From contig CAKUXH010000037.1 in assembly GCA_934700265.1 (NCBI GenBank), positions 1 through 9,980 of the forward strand: DNA of 9,980 bases, written 5' to 3'. Source of the DNA: an uncultured Opitutales bacterium. GTDB taxonomy: Bacteria > Verrucomicrobiota > Verrucomicrobiia > Opitutales > UBA9783. The notes under the pieces were generated by a model that made no database searches, was not told the DNA's origin, and worked only from the letters and a program-made list of their open reading frames with translations. Both the position numbers and the translations under genes were made by a program. This document shows positions 1 to 6,762 of this stretch, in pieces (positions within the stretch are counted from its first letter, which is position 1; the number at the start of each line of letters is the position of its first letter).

Positions 1-626
1 CTTGCCATAACGCCAGCCTTGGTTGGGTTTGTTAAAACGGAAATAAAAGGTAATTGTTTTTTGCTAAGGTAAGCTAATGCTGCACTAGTTTTAGCCATTT
101 GCATTAAACTAAGAATGCCTTCATACATACGAGCTCCTCCTGAAGCGGATACAATAATAACTGGGCAATTCTTTTCAATACCACGTTCGATGCATCGTGT
201 GATTTTTTCACCAACAACCGATCCCATACTTGCACCGAGAAATCGAAAGTCCATAACAGCAATCGATACATTATCTCCATTTAATTTACCCGTTCCGGTA
301 ATAACTGCATCAGTTAAATTTGTTTTGGTTTGGTATTTTTTTATTTTTTCTGGATAGGCTTCTACGCCTTCAAATCCTAATGGATCCAAGGATTTTAAAT
401 GAGCATCTTCTTCTTTAAATGTGCCTTCATCGATGAGTAAACGAATTCGTTCTGGTGCAGCCAATGGAAAATGATAACCACTTTGTGGAACAACCATCCA
501 ATTTTCTTGCAAAGCTTTGTTATAGACAATTTCGCCGGATATTGGGCATTTTGTCCAAACATCTTTAGGTATGTCGTTCTTGCGAACGGTTACAGTTGAG
601 TATTTCGGTTTACTGAACCAAGACAT
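1..626 (-). CDS. accD: Acetyl-CoA carboxylase carboxyltransferase beta subunit (3' end outside window)
   Basis: AccD pairs with AccA to form the carboxyltransferase that moves CO2 from carboxybiotin to acetyl-CoA, the first step of fatty acid synthesis in the cytoplasm. My translation from the ATG at 626 gives [12 protein letters not shown] and runs open to the window edge (about 208 codons; the family is usually 280-300). The crotonase-like core is clear: [20 protein letters not shown], then [13 protein letters not shown], then the oxyanion-type [11 protein letters not shown], then [11 protein letters not shown]. The N-terminal zinc ribbon is degenerate. Where the family has two CxxC pairs, this protein reads CPIS and VPQS, keeping one of four cysteines. 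The start is supported by AAAGGA 6 nt upstream of the ATG. It lies 13 nt after comF and is probably cotranscribed with comF and the exoD-family gene. Identity is near certain. Confidence 0.96.
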   Translation of the reverse strand, partial: MSWFSKPKYSTVTVRKNDIPKDVWTKCPISGEIVYNKALQENWMVVPQSGYHFPLAAPERIRLLIDEGTFKEEDAHLKSLDPLGFEGVEAYPEKIKKYQTKTNLTDAVITGTGKLNGDNVSIAVMDFRFLGASMGSVVGEKITRCIERGIEKNCPVIIVSASGGARMYEGILSLMQMAKTSAALAYLSKKQLPFISVLTNPTKAGVMA

Positions 627-639
627 GTTATTCCTTTGT

Positions 640-1344
640 TTAGCCGTGTGCTAAAGTAAAAATGCGAATATCTTTTGCTCCGTGCTTATAAAGAATGCTC
701 GCACATTCATTTAAGGTTGCACCAGTAGTAAAGACATCATCGACTAGAACGTATGTTTTCATCGTATCGATCGTTTTTACTTTTAACGTGAAAGCACCTT
801 CTACATTCTGCTTTCTTTCGCTCCGAGTCAAGCTTGTTTGTGAACGAGTATTAATTTTTCTTTTTAAAACATTTGAAATAGAACCATTACATGCGATTTT
901 TAAAGCCTTTGCAATCAGCAGACTTTGATTGTAGCTTCGTTGCCATTGCCTTAAAAAATGAAGTGGAACGGGAACAAAAGTGGCATTTTGTAGGGGTTGC
1001 AGTTTTTCTTTTTCATGTTCTAGCAATTGCAGTAGGTCATTCTTTAAATAAGTGCCATTTCGATATTTTAACGTGTGGATAAATTCTCGTCCTACAGTAT
1101 GGAATGCAAATAAACTGATCCCATTATTAAAATATGGTTTTAACTCAGCACAGTTTTGACAGATGGTTTCATGTTCAACTCCCATAGCACGACCGCAATG
1201 ACGACAGCAGTGTTTACCGGCAAAAACTATTTGAGAGAGACAATCGGAGCATATAAACTCAGGAGATGGATATGTAATTAATTTTTGACAATATAAACAT
1301 CGTCTTGGATAGAAAAAGTCTAAAATTTGGCGAAAAATTTCCAT
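640..1344 (-). CDS. comF: ComF family phosphoribosyltransferase-like protein
   Basis: A 234-residue ComF/GntX-type protein. The N-terminal zinc-binding part has cysteine pairs at C16/C19, C32/C35, C47/C50 and C62/C65. The C-terminal half is a type I phosphoribosyltransferase fold with the PRPP-loop motif [12 protein letters not shown] (residues 199-210) and the family stretch RSYNQS followed by LKR and [11 protein letters not shown]. ComF proteins are needed for DNA uptake in naturally competent bacteria and are thought to act on the cytoplasmic side of the uptake machinery. The enzymatic substrate is not established, so competence here is inferred from the family only. The start ATG follows the exoD-family stop codon by 3 nt and has no clear Shine-Dalgarno sequence, so translational coupling is likely. 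The length is normal for the family. Confidence 0.95.
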   Translation of the reverse strand: MEIFRQILDFFYPRRCLYCQKLITYPSPEFICSDCLSQIVFAGKHCCRHCGRAMGVEHETICQNCAELKPYFNNGISLFAFHTVGREFIHTLKYRNGTYLKNDLLQLLEHEKEKLQPLQNATFVPVPLHFLRQWQRSYNQSLLIAKALKIACNGSISNVLKRKINTRSQTSLTRSERKQNVEGAFTLKVKTIDTMKTYVLVDDVFTTGATLNECASILYKHGAKDIRIFTLAHG

Positions 1345-1347
1345 TAA

Positions 1348-1947
1348 TTAAAATAATTTAGTTAAACTTTCTATCCCAAAGAAGCCTATGTAGAAAATTA
1401 GTAGAACATAAATATTGATCAAAATGAAAGAACCTATTTGGCAGAAGAATAAAAGGAGACCATCGTTTTCTAACAAACCTATTCCAAAAAGAAGAATAAT
1501 GGCTGCTGGAGCTGTATTGGTTAAAGGAATAGGAAGGGCCATTATGCATGCAAGGATAAAAATATTGAGCCCAATTACTTTTAGGTGCAAAATTTTTTTA
1601 AGTTTTGGAAATCGTGCAGGTTTTACAAAACGTTCAATAAATGTAAGAAATTTTAACCCTAATTGAATAATTTTGGCAGATAAGTGTAATTCTCGTTGCT
1701 GCCATTTTGGTGGCAAATTTAATTGCGTCTTATTTTGTAGAAGTAAAATTCCTATCCAAGCTAAAATGAGTCCAAAGGGTGTACTATATCCAGGGGCTGG
1801 AATCGGGAGTGCGCTTGGTAATGATAGTAGAATAATCCAGAGCCCTAGGCCTTGTTGTTTGAGTTGATTTTGTAATTCTTTCAAACTAATTTTTAGATCG
1901 CCATTTTCAGTGCATAGGTTTGAAATAATGGTTGACAGTTTTTCCAT
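1348..1947 (-). CDS. ExoD-family inner membrane protein
   Basis: A 199-residue integral membrane protein matching the ExoD family. The hallmark appears twice, as expected for the internal repeat: LPSALPIPAPGYSTPFG near residues 42-58, and ALPIPLTNTAPAAIILLFG near 136-154. Hydrophobic segments follow each copy, and the last about 25 residues are also membrane-like. ExoD was named for an exopolysaccharide phenotype in rhizobia; its biochemical role is unknown, and the family is widespread in bacteria without succinoglycan. The N-terminal about 35 residues are hydrophilic and probably cytoplasmic. It is the first gene of the leftward comF-accD cluster. The ATG at 1947 is the first start in frame with the domain. 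No convincing promoter was found on this strand in the 50-base divergent gap. Confidence 0.85.
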   Translation of the reverse strand: MEKLSTIISNLCTENGDLKISLKELQNQLKQQGLGLWIILLSLPSALPIPAPGYSTPFGLILAWIGILLLQNKTQLNLPPKWQQRELHLSAKIIQLGLKFLTFIERFVKPARFPKLKKILHLKVIGLNIFILACIMALPIPLTNTAPAAIILLFGIGLLENDGLLLFFCQIGSFILINIYVLLIFYIGFFGIESLTKLF

Positions 1948-1955
1948 AGTGATAA

Positions 1956-1984
1956 TTGACAGAATGTTGTTTTTTATTTAAAAT
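1956..1984 (+). promoter_or_regulatory. Near-consensus sigma70-type promoter
   Basis: TTGACA at 1956-1961 is a perfect -35 box. It is followed by exactly 17 bases and TAAAAT at 1979-1984, a five-of-six match to the -10 consensus. Transcription would begin near 1991 and run rightward into the RsbW-like gene. The predicted start site is only 7 nt before the ATG at 1998 but about 27 nt before the ATG at 2018, which bears on the start and frame question for that gene. Confidence 0.7.
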
Positions 1985-1997
1985 ACAATCATAAAAT

Positions 1998-2354
1998 ATG
2001 ATTTTAAAAATATCAGTATGTACTTTGTGGTTAGTAAAGATGATTTTATGGTGGCTATATGTATGTAAACGATTGCCGAAATCTCAGTGGAAACGTCTCT
2101 ATATTGTTTTAGAGGAATACATTACTAATTTTATTAAATATGGTAAAATTGATAAAACGGATAAATGTTGGCTTCGAATGCAACGATATGGTGATAAAAT
2201 ATTAGTTTGTTTAATGGATAATAGTAAAGCCTTTGATCCGTTTGTGGCGAATACAAATGCATTAGGGATTCGATTAATGACAGGTCTGTTGGAGTCGAAA
2301 TATCGTCGGCAAAGAGGAATGAATGTTTTTTTATTGAATGTACCAGTGAAGTAA
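1998..2354 (+). CDS. RsbW/SpoIIAB-like histidine-kinase-type ATPase (anti-sigma factor family), probable frameshift near the 5' end
   Basis: A small HATPase_c-fold protein of the RsbW/SpoIIAB type. The N box is EEYITNFIKYG (residues 39-49, with E40 and N44). The G1 box is DNSKAFDP (74-81), where the usual glycine after DN is serine. The G2-like segment ALGIRLM (88-94) is followed by the typical RGMNVFLL end strand. Family members bind ATP, and many phosphorylate an anti-anti-sigma partner or sequester a sigma factor; no partner gene is nearby. Residues 1-23 read CTLWLVKMILWWLYVC, rich in Trp and Cys and unlike the family. The +2 frame over the same bases, from an ATG at 2018, reads MYFVVSKDDFMVAICM and meets a TAA at 2066, which looks like the expected first strand and helix. 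A single indel or a +1 shift near 2060-2070 would join the two. No Shine-Dalgarno is seen for either start. Confidence 0.7.
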   Translation: MILKISVCTLWLVKMILWWLYVCKRLPKSQWKRLYIVLEEYITNFIKYGKIDKTDKCWLRMQRYGDKILVCLMDNSKAFDPFVANTNALGIRLMTGLLESKYRRQRGMNVFLLNVPVK

Positions 2355-2451
2355 TTGTTAAGGTAATGATGTAAAAAATGAATTATTTTCCTTGAAAAAA
2401 TATAGAAAAATGTGTCATCTTATATGCTAGGTATAAAAGAGTTATAAAAAT
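2355..2451. other. Intergenic leader of rpsO
   Basis: A very AT-rich 97-base gap upstream of rpsO. It contains a TTGAAA at 2392 and TATA-like hexamers at 2421 and 2432, but none are paired at 16-18 bases, so I do not call a specific promoter. One is expected here because rpsO begins a separate, highly expressed transcription unit. No hairpin with a T-run was seen that would end the upstream RsbW-like transcript. A weak GAG at 2439-2441 is the only Shine-Dalgarno-like element before the rpsO ATG. Confidence 0.35.
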
Positions 2452-2721
2452 ATGGCTATTACAGTAGAACAAACACAGACAATTGTAAAATCTTTCCAGA
2501 AACATGAGAAAGACACCGGCTCGTCAGAAGTCCAGATCGCTTTGTTAACACAGCGTATTTCTTATTTAACAGAACATTTGAAAACACACGTTAAGGATTT
2601 CCACTCACGTCGTGGATTGATTGCATTGGCAAATCGTCGTAGAAAGTTATTAGATTATTTGAAACGTACCGATTTTGCAAAATATCAAGGCCTTTTGGGT
2701 CGTTTGAACTTACGTCACTAA
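2452..2721 (+). CDS. rpsO: 30S ribosomal protein S15
   Basis: Complete 89-residue S15, the standard family length. This primary-binding protein contacts the central domain of 16S rRNA and forms an intersubunit bridge. The family signature is present in order: [16 protein letters not shown] (residues 22-37), then [18 protein letters not shown], then [11 protein letters not shown], ending in LGRL. The ATG at 2452 gives the usual MAIT start. It lies 15 nt upstream of pnp, the conserved rpsO-pnp pairing found across many bacteria, and the two are very likely cotranscribed. Confidence 0.99.
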   Translation: MAITVEQTQTIVKSFQKHEKDTGSSEVQIALLTQRISYLTEHLKTHVKDFHSRRGLIALANRRRKLLDYLKRTDFAKYQGLLGRLNLRH

Positions 2722-2736
2722 TTTTTTAGGGGTCCT

Positions 2737-4875
2737 ATGTTGAAACAAAAATATTCCGTTAGTGTTAACGGGATGGATCTTTCTTTTTCAACGGGATCAT
2801 TGGCGCAGAGGGCTAATGGTTCTGTTTTAGTGCGTTCTGGAGATACGGTTGTTTTTGTCAGTGCAACAATGGCTCGAGAAGTAGCGCCGAATCAAGATTT
2901 TTTCCCATTAACGGTAGATTATCGTGAAAAATTTTCTGCAGCCGGTCGTATTCCTGGAGGTTATGTAAAGCGTGAAGGGAAGCCGAGCGAAAAAGAAATA
3001 TTGACGTCACGTTTGTGTGATCGTCCTTTAAGACCTTTGTTCCCAAGTGACTTTTTAAATGAGGTTCAAATAATTGGGCTTCTTTTATCGACAGATTTGA
3101 AGAACGAGCCGGATATTTTGATGGTGAATGGAGCTTCTGCTGCATTGATGTGTTCAAATATTCCGTGGGCAGGACCGATAGGTTGTGTTCGCATTGGTCA
3201 AGTGGATGGTCAGTTTGTGGTAAATCCAAGCAATGATCAACAATTTGAGTCAGATCTGGATTTGATTTATGTGGGTAATCGTACAGATGCCCTTATGATT
3301 GAAGGTTGTGCAGATCAATTACCGGAAGATCGTTTCATTGAAGCTTTGCACTTTGCACAAAAGGCTATACAACCTATTTTGGATGCTCAAGAAGAACTTG
3401 CTCGTCAAGTTAATCCAATGAAATTATCTTATGTGGCTCATGCGGCTGCGCCAGAAGTTCTTGAGTTTTGTGAAAAGAATTTTAATCAGGTTTTGCACGA
3501 TGCTTGGTTTAATCCATGCCGACAAACAGCCGATGAGAGGGTTCGTGAAGTCAAAAAAGCTGCTGTGGCTAAAGCGGTGGAAGATGGTTTATTTGAGGAT
3601 GAAAGTGCAGCGAAAGATGGTATTTCTGTTGCATTTGAAGCTTTAATGGAAAAGCTTTGCCGCAATGCGGTTTTAGATAATGCTGAACGTTTAGATGGTC
3701 GCAAATTTGAAGAAATTCGTACATTAGGTTGTGATGTTGATGTTTTACCCAAAGAGGTGCATGGATCAGCTATTTTTGAACGTGGGCAAACACAGGCTTT
3801 AGTAAGTGTTACCTTGGGATCGAATCGCGATGCACAAGATTTGGATGCCTTAACGGGGGGTGCTCAATCAAAATCGTTCATTTTACATTACAATTTCCCT
3901 CCTTATTCGGTTGGTGAAGTTGGACGTTTTGGTTTTATCAATCGTCGAGAAATTGGACATGGGGCTTTGGCAGAACGTTCGTTATTACCTGTTATTCCTT
4001 CAGAAGAAATTTTCCCCTATGCAATTCGTGTTGTTTCAGATATTATGAGTTCAAATGGTTCAACATCGATGGCATCTGTTTGTGGAGGCACATTAGCATT
4101 AATGGATGCAGGTGTTCCGATTTTGTCGCCTGTCTCAGGAATTTCGATTGGTTTAGTTACCCGTTTTGATTCCAACAAAAAGATTGAAAAATATCAATTG
4201 TTGACAGATATTATTGGAGATGAAGACCATTATGGCGATATGGATTTTAAAGTCTGTGGAACAAGTAAAGGAATTACGGGTTTTCAGCTTGACTTGAAAA
4301 TTGCAGGCTTGCCTCTTTCGATTATGGAAGAAGCGATTCATCAAAATTCACGTGCACGTGCTAAGATTTTAGAAGTGATGAAAAGTGCATTGCCAGAATC
4401 ACGCAAAAATATTAGCACCTATGCTCCTCATTTTGAAATTGTTCATATCAATCCTGCTAAAATCGGTGCTTTGATTGGCCCTGGTGGTAAAAATATAAAG
4501 CGTTTGACGGAAGCCACAGGGTGTCAGATCGATATTGCCGAAGATAATTCCGGAAAGATTGCTGTTTATGCACGAAATGATGAAAGCCTGAAGATGGTAT
4601 TGAGTGAAATTCGTGCTTTAGATCAGGAAATTGAGGTTGGTAAAGTATATCAAGGAATTGTAAAGACGATCAAAGACTTTGGGGTATTTGTTGAATGTTT
4701 GCCGGGTAAAGAAGGTTTAGTTCACGTTTCTGAACTTTCAAGCTGCAAAATAAATCATCCAGGGGATGTTTGTTCTGTGGGAGATACTATGGTTGTTATA
4801 TGTTTAGGCATTGATGATCGTGGACGAGTTCGCTTGAGCCGTAAAGCTGCTATGGAGGCACAGATTGCATCCTAA
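2737..4875 (+). CDS. pnp: Polyribonucleotide nucleotidyltransferase (PNPase)
   Basis: Complete 712-residue PNPase, a trimeric 3'-to-5' phosphorolytic exoribonuclease that degrades mRNA and can add 3' tails. The first RNase PH domain carries GRIPGGYVKREGKPSEKEIL and RPLRPLFP near residues 70-110. An alpha-helical linker follows, then the catalytic second RNase PH domain, with RREIGHGALAERSL and the metal-binding acidic cluster IGDEDHYGDMDFKV around D495 and D501. The KH domain has the IGPGGKNIK loop near residue 580. The S1 domain spans about 632-706, with the typical VGKVYQGIVKTIKDFGVFVE start. All expected domains are present and the length matches E. coli PNPase. AGGGG at 2728-2732 is a good ribosome binding site for the ATG at 2737. 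The 3' end overlaps the lptC start by 11 bases. Confidence 0.99.
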   Translation: MLKQKYSVSVNGMDLSFSTGSLAQRANGSVLVRSGDTVVFVSATMAREVAPNQDFFPLTVDYREKFSAAGRIPGGYVKREGKPSEKEILTSRLCDRPLRPLFPSDFLNEVQIIGLLLSTDLKNEPDILMVNGASAALMCSNIPWAGPIGCVRIGQVDGQFVVNPSNDQQFESDLDLIYVGNRTDALMIEGCADQLPEDRFIEALHFAQKAIQPILDAQEELARQVNPMKLSYVAHAAAPEVLEFCEKNFNQVLHDAWFNPCRQTADERVREVKKAAVAKAVEDGLFEDESAAKDGISVAFEALMEKLCRNAVLDNAERLDGRKFEEIRTLGCDVDVLPKEVHGSAIFERGQTQALVSVTLGSNRDAQDLDALTGGAQSKSFILHYNFPPYSVGEVGRFGFINRREIGHGALAERSLLPVIPSEEIFPYAIRVVSDIMSSNGSTSMASVCGGTLALMDAGVPILSPVSGISIGLVTRFDSNKKIEKYQLLTDIIGDEDHYGDMDFKVCGTSKGITGFQLDLKIAGLPLSIMEEAIHQNSRARAKILEVMKSALPESRKNISTYAPHFEIVHINPAKIGALIGPGGKNIKRLTEATGCQIDIAEDNSGKIAVYARNDESLKMVLSEIRALDQEIEVGKVYQGIVKTIKDFGVFVECLPGKEGLVHVSELSSCKINHPGDVCSVGDTMVVICLGIDDRGRVRLSRKAAMEAQIAS
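4854..4858 (+). promoter_or_regulatory. Ribosome binding site deciding a TTG start for lptC
   Basis: GGAGG at 4854-4858, inside the last codons of pnp, sits 6 nt before the TTG at 4865. This is the strongest Shine-Dalgarno match in the window and argues for the overlapping TTG start rather than the downstream GTG at 4919. It implies that lptC translation is coupled to that of pnp. Confidence 0.65.
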
Positions 4876-5356
4876 GCTTTGGAATCGATTTTTTAAATGC
4901 ATCGAAGCAAAAGCTTCGGTGCGATCTTTTTTTAAAATAATTCTTTTTTTTATTTTTACAGGGTTGATTCCTGTTTATGGTGATTTATTTCGATTTCAAG
5001 CAAATGCACCTGTAAGTGGTTTTTTATCACCATTTTTTAATGAGCATGGAGATAAGACCTGGCAATGTACAGGAGATCAGGTAAAATATATTTCTGATGC
5101 TAAGATAAAAATAAAAAAAATGTGCATATCGTTTTTTTGCCCTCAGCATTTAGATCAGGTAGATATGGTGGTGCGTAGTGATAATGCGCTTGTTTCAATT
5201 TCTAATCAACGAGCCTCTGGGAAAACTTTGCTAACAGTAACAAGTCCTTCTTATACAATTATTGGGGAGGAGTGGTACTGGGAAGGAAAGCATTTGGGAA
5301 AAGTTTATTCAAAAATTTTTATTGGTAAGAACGCGAGTGTAATGTTTTATGAGTAA
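4865..5356 (+). CDS. lptC: LptC-like LPS export periplasmic protein
   Basis: A 163-residue protein with one hydrophobic anchor or signal segment (about residues 24-38, FFKIILFFIFTGLIPVYG) and a periplasmic beta-rich domain of LptC type. Its pattern of short strands includes LSPFFNEHGDKTWQCTGDQV and ends with WYWEGKHLGKVYSKIFIGKNASVMF. LptC links the inner-membrane LptBFG transporter to the LptA bridge in LPS export. LptC sequences diverge strongly, so the call leans on the architecture and on the lptA and lptB genes that follow. TTG at 4865 is preferred because of the GGAGG 6 nt upstream. GTG at 4919 would give a shorter, cleaner signal peptide but lies inside a hairpin. The 3' end overlaps the lptA start by 8 bases, indicating coupling. 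Confidence 0.78.
   Translation: MHPKLWNRFFKCIEAKASVRSFFKIILFFIFTGLIPVYGDLFRFQANAPVSGFLSPFFNEHGDKTWQCTGDQVKYISDAKIKIKKMCISFFCPQHLDQVDMVVRSDNALVSISNQRASGKTLLTVTSPSYTIIGEEWYWEGKHLGKVYSKIFIGKNASVMFYE
4899..4933 (+). terminator. Terminator-like hairpin inside the 5' end of lptC
   Basis: The left arm GCATCGAAGC (4899-4908) and right arm GCTTCGGTGC (4913-4922) pair over 10 bp with one T-G wobble and an AAAA loop. GATC and a run of seven Ts (4927-4933) follow. This is the shape of a Rho-independent terminator placed 24 bases after the pnp stop codon. It lies within codons 12-23 of lptC as called from the TTG start, so it could end the rpsO-pnp transcript or act as an attenuator of the lpt-rnc genes. 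The GTG at 4919 falls in the right arm. The gap between stem and T-run is slightly long for a perfect terminator. Confidence 0.5.
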
Positions 5357-5963
5357 AAAAATTGCATTTGTTTTTTGGATATCATTTATTTTATTAATTA
5401 CTTTCGCAAAAGATCCTTCAACGGTTATTTCTAGTAATTGCATGGAAATGTTGCGGTTTCATGATCATAATGAATTTATTTTTGAAGGAAATGTTCAAAT
5501 AAGAAATGTAAATTTTATAGGCTCAGGAGGACGTATGTGGGTTTATTCGGTCACACATACACATCAGCTAGATTCGATAGGTACCAGATGGTTTTATTTA
5601 TTGCAGTGGAATACTAAACCTTTTAATTGGATAAGTTATTTAAATTTTAATGATAAAGCTCTTGATAGAAGTTCCATGGAAAATTTTTCTCAATTAGGCC
5701 AGATTAAATTGATTATTGCTTGGAATAATGTTCAATTGGAGACAGAAGATAAGGTTACGGGGGAACGAAAACGTTCGTTTTCTGGAAAGGCGGTTATTTA
5801 CCCGATTTCTATGAAGATGGAATTGTCGGAAAATCCGTCTGTTTATAGTTCGGTACAAGGTTCTTTTCGAGGAGGGAAGATTACATTTTATAAAAATTCT
5901 GGACAAATTGTTGTTGAGGACAGCCGACCAGGAGAACGTTCTCAAGTTTTTTTAGAGGAATAA
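5349..5963 (+). CDS. lptA: LptA/OstA-like LPS transport protein
   Basis: A 204-residue secreted protein with a signal peptide (KK, then the hydrophobic stretch IAFVFWISFILLITFA, about residues 3-20) and an OstA-type beta-jellyroll. The first repeat is visible as SSNCMEM, then HNEFIFEGNVQIRNVNFIGSGGRM (about 28-62). A second set lies near 150-200, with SGKAVIYPISMKMELSENPSVY and GGKITFYKNSGQIVVED. LptA forms the periplasmic bridge that carries LPS from the LptBFGC complex to LptDE. The middle (about 70-135) is a divergent, Trp-rich stretch with FNDKALDRSS. The start ATG overlaps the lptC stop in ATGAGTAA, so the two are translationally coupled. The family is variable, but the neighbours support the call. 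Confidence 0.85.
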   Translation: MSKKIAFVFWISFILLITFAKDPSTVISSNCMEMLRFHDHNEFIFEGNVQIRNVNFIGSGGRMWVYSVTHTHQLDSIGTRWFYLLQWNTKPFNWISYLNFNDKALDRSSMENFSQLGQIKLIIAWNNVQLETEDKVTGERKRSFSGKAVIYPISMKMELSENPSVYSSVQGSFRGGKITFYKNSGQIVVEDSRPGERSQVFLEE

Positions 5964-5987
5964 TCTTATGGAATTATTTAAGTACTA

Positions 5988-6016
5988 TTGACTTTAATGA
6001 TTCAGTAATGCAAAAT
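5988..6016 (+). promoter_or_regulatory. Possible weak promoter before lptB
   Basis: TTGACT at 5988-5993 is followed by exactly 17 bases and CAAAAT at 6011-6016. The -35 is good but the -10 is poor. If used, transcription would begin near 6023, almost at the ATG at 6027. The 63-base gap before lptB, where all other neighbours overlap or nearly touch, is the reason to consider a secondary promoter for lptB-rnc. Confidence 0.25.
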
Positions 6017-6026
6017 GGTGACGATA

Positions 6027-6758
6027 ATGGATACAGTACCTTACATTGCAACAGAAAATTTGGTAAAAGTTTATGGAGAACGAGAAGTTGTCCGGGGCGT
6101 AAATATTAATGTAAAAGCAGGAGAAGTGGTTGGCTTGTTGGGGCCTAATGGAGCTGGTAAAACGACATGTTTTTACATGATTGTAGGTTTAATTGCTGCA
6201 ACACGTGGAAAAGTTATTTTTAATGGTAAAGATATAACGGATTTGCCAATGTATCAGAGAGCTCGGCAAGGAGTTGGTTATTTGCCACAGGAAGCTTCTG
6301 TATTCCGTAAACTTACTGTTGAGGATAATATTCGTGCAATTTTAGAAACGTTGGATTTAACAAAGGCTGAAATTGAAAAGCAAACAAAGCAAGCTTTAGA
6401 AAACTTAAGATTGACGAAAGTTGCGAAACAGAAAGCGTTTACTTTAAGTGGTGGAGAACGTCGTCGTTTGGAAATTACGCGGGCTTTGGTGACAAATCCA
6501 CAGTTTTTACTGATGGATGAGCCTTTTAGTGGGGTTGATCCAATTAGTGTACAAGAAGTTCAGCAGATTATTTTAAGTTTAAAGCAAAAAAACATTGGAG
6601 TGCTTATTACAGATCATAATGTACGTGAAACTTTACGGGTTGTTGATCGTGCATATTTGTTATATGATGGTCGTGTGCTTTGTTCAGGTGATCGGGATAC
6701 GTTATTAAATGATCCGCAAAGCCGAAAATTTTATTTAGGTGAAAGTTTTGAAGCGTAA
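6027..6758 (+). CDS. lptB: LPS export ABC transporter ATP-binding protein LptB
   Basis: The cytoplasmic ATPase that powers LPS extraction by LptFG. From the ATG at 6027 the protein is 243 residues, close to the usual 241. All ABC motifs are intact: Walker A GPNGAGKTT (39-47), the LptB-type Q-loop region YLPQEASVFRKLT, signature LSGGERRRLEI (from 140), Walker B LLMDEPFSGVD (D164 and E165) and the H-loop histidine at 197 in ITDHNVRET. The C-terminal CSGDRDTLL and FYLGESF stretches are also typical. An in-frame ATG at 6015 would add MVTI. I prefer 6027 because GGTG lies 6 nt upstream and 6015 sits in a putative -10 element. lptF and lptG are not in this window. Confidence 0.97.
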   Translation: MDTVPYIATENLVKVYGEREVVRGVNINVKAGEVVGLLGPNGAGKTTCFYMIVGLIAATRGKVIFNGKDITDLPMYQRARQGVGYLPQEASVFRKLTVEDNIRAILETLDLTKAEIEKQTKQALENLRLTKVAKQKAFTLSGGERRRLEITRALVTNPQFLLMDEPFSGVDPISVQEVQQIILSLKQKNIGVLITDHNVRETLRVVDRAYLLYDGRVLCSGDRDTLLNDPQSRKFYLGESFEA

Positions 6759-6762
6759 TATA

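Noticed and set aside
1415..1666. Plus-strand open frame across the exoD-family gene
   Set aside because: The minus-strand frame shows clear ExoD repeats; this is its shadow.
2018..2068. Independent 16-codon small protein upstream of the RsbW-like domain
   Set aside because: Its sequence fits better as the displaced N-terminus of the RsbW-like protein than as a separate peptide, and it has no ribosome binding site of its own.
2858..3229. Antisense open frame of 123 codons inside pnp
   Set aside because: It is the complement of a strongly conserved coding region, has no recognisable domain and no start signals.
6739..6762. GTG start extending RNase III by eight residues into lptB
   Set aside because: No ribosome binding site is placed for it, and the extra residues are only the shifted reading of the lptB end. 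The ATG at 6763 gives the usual N-terminus.
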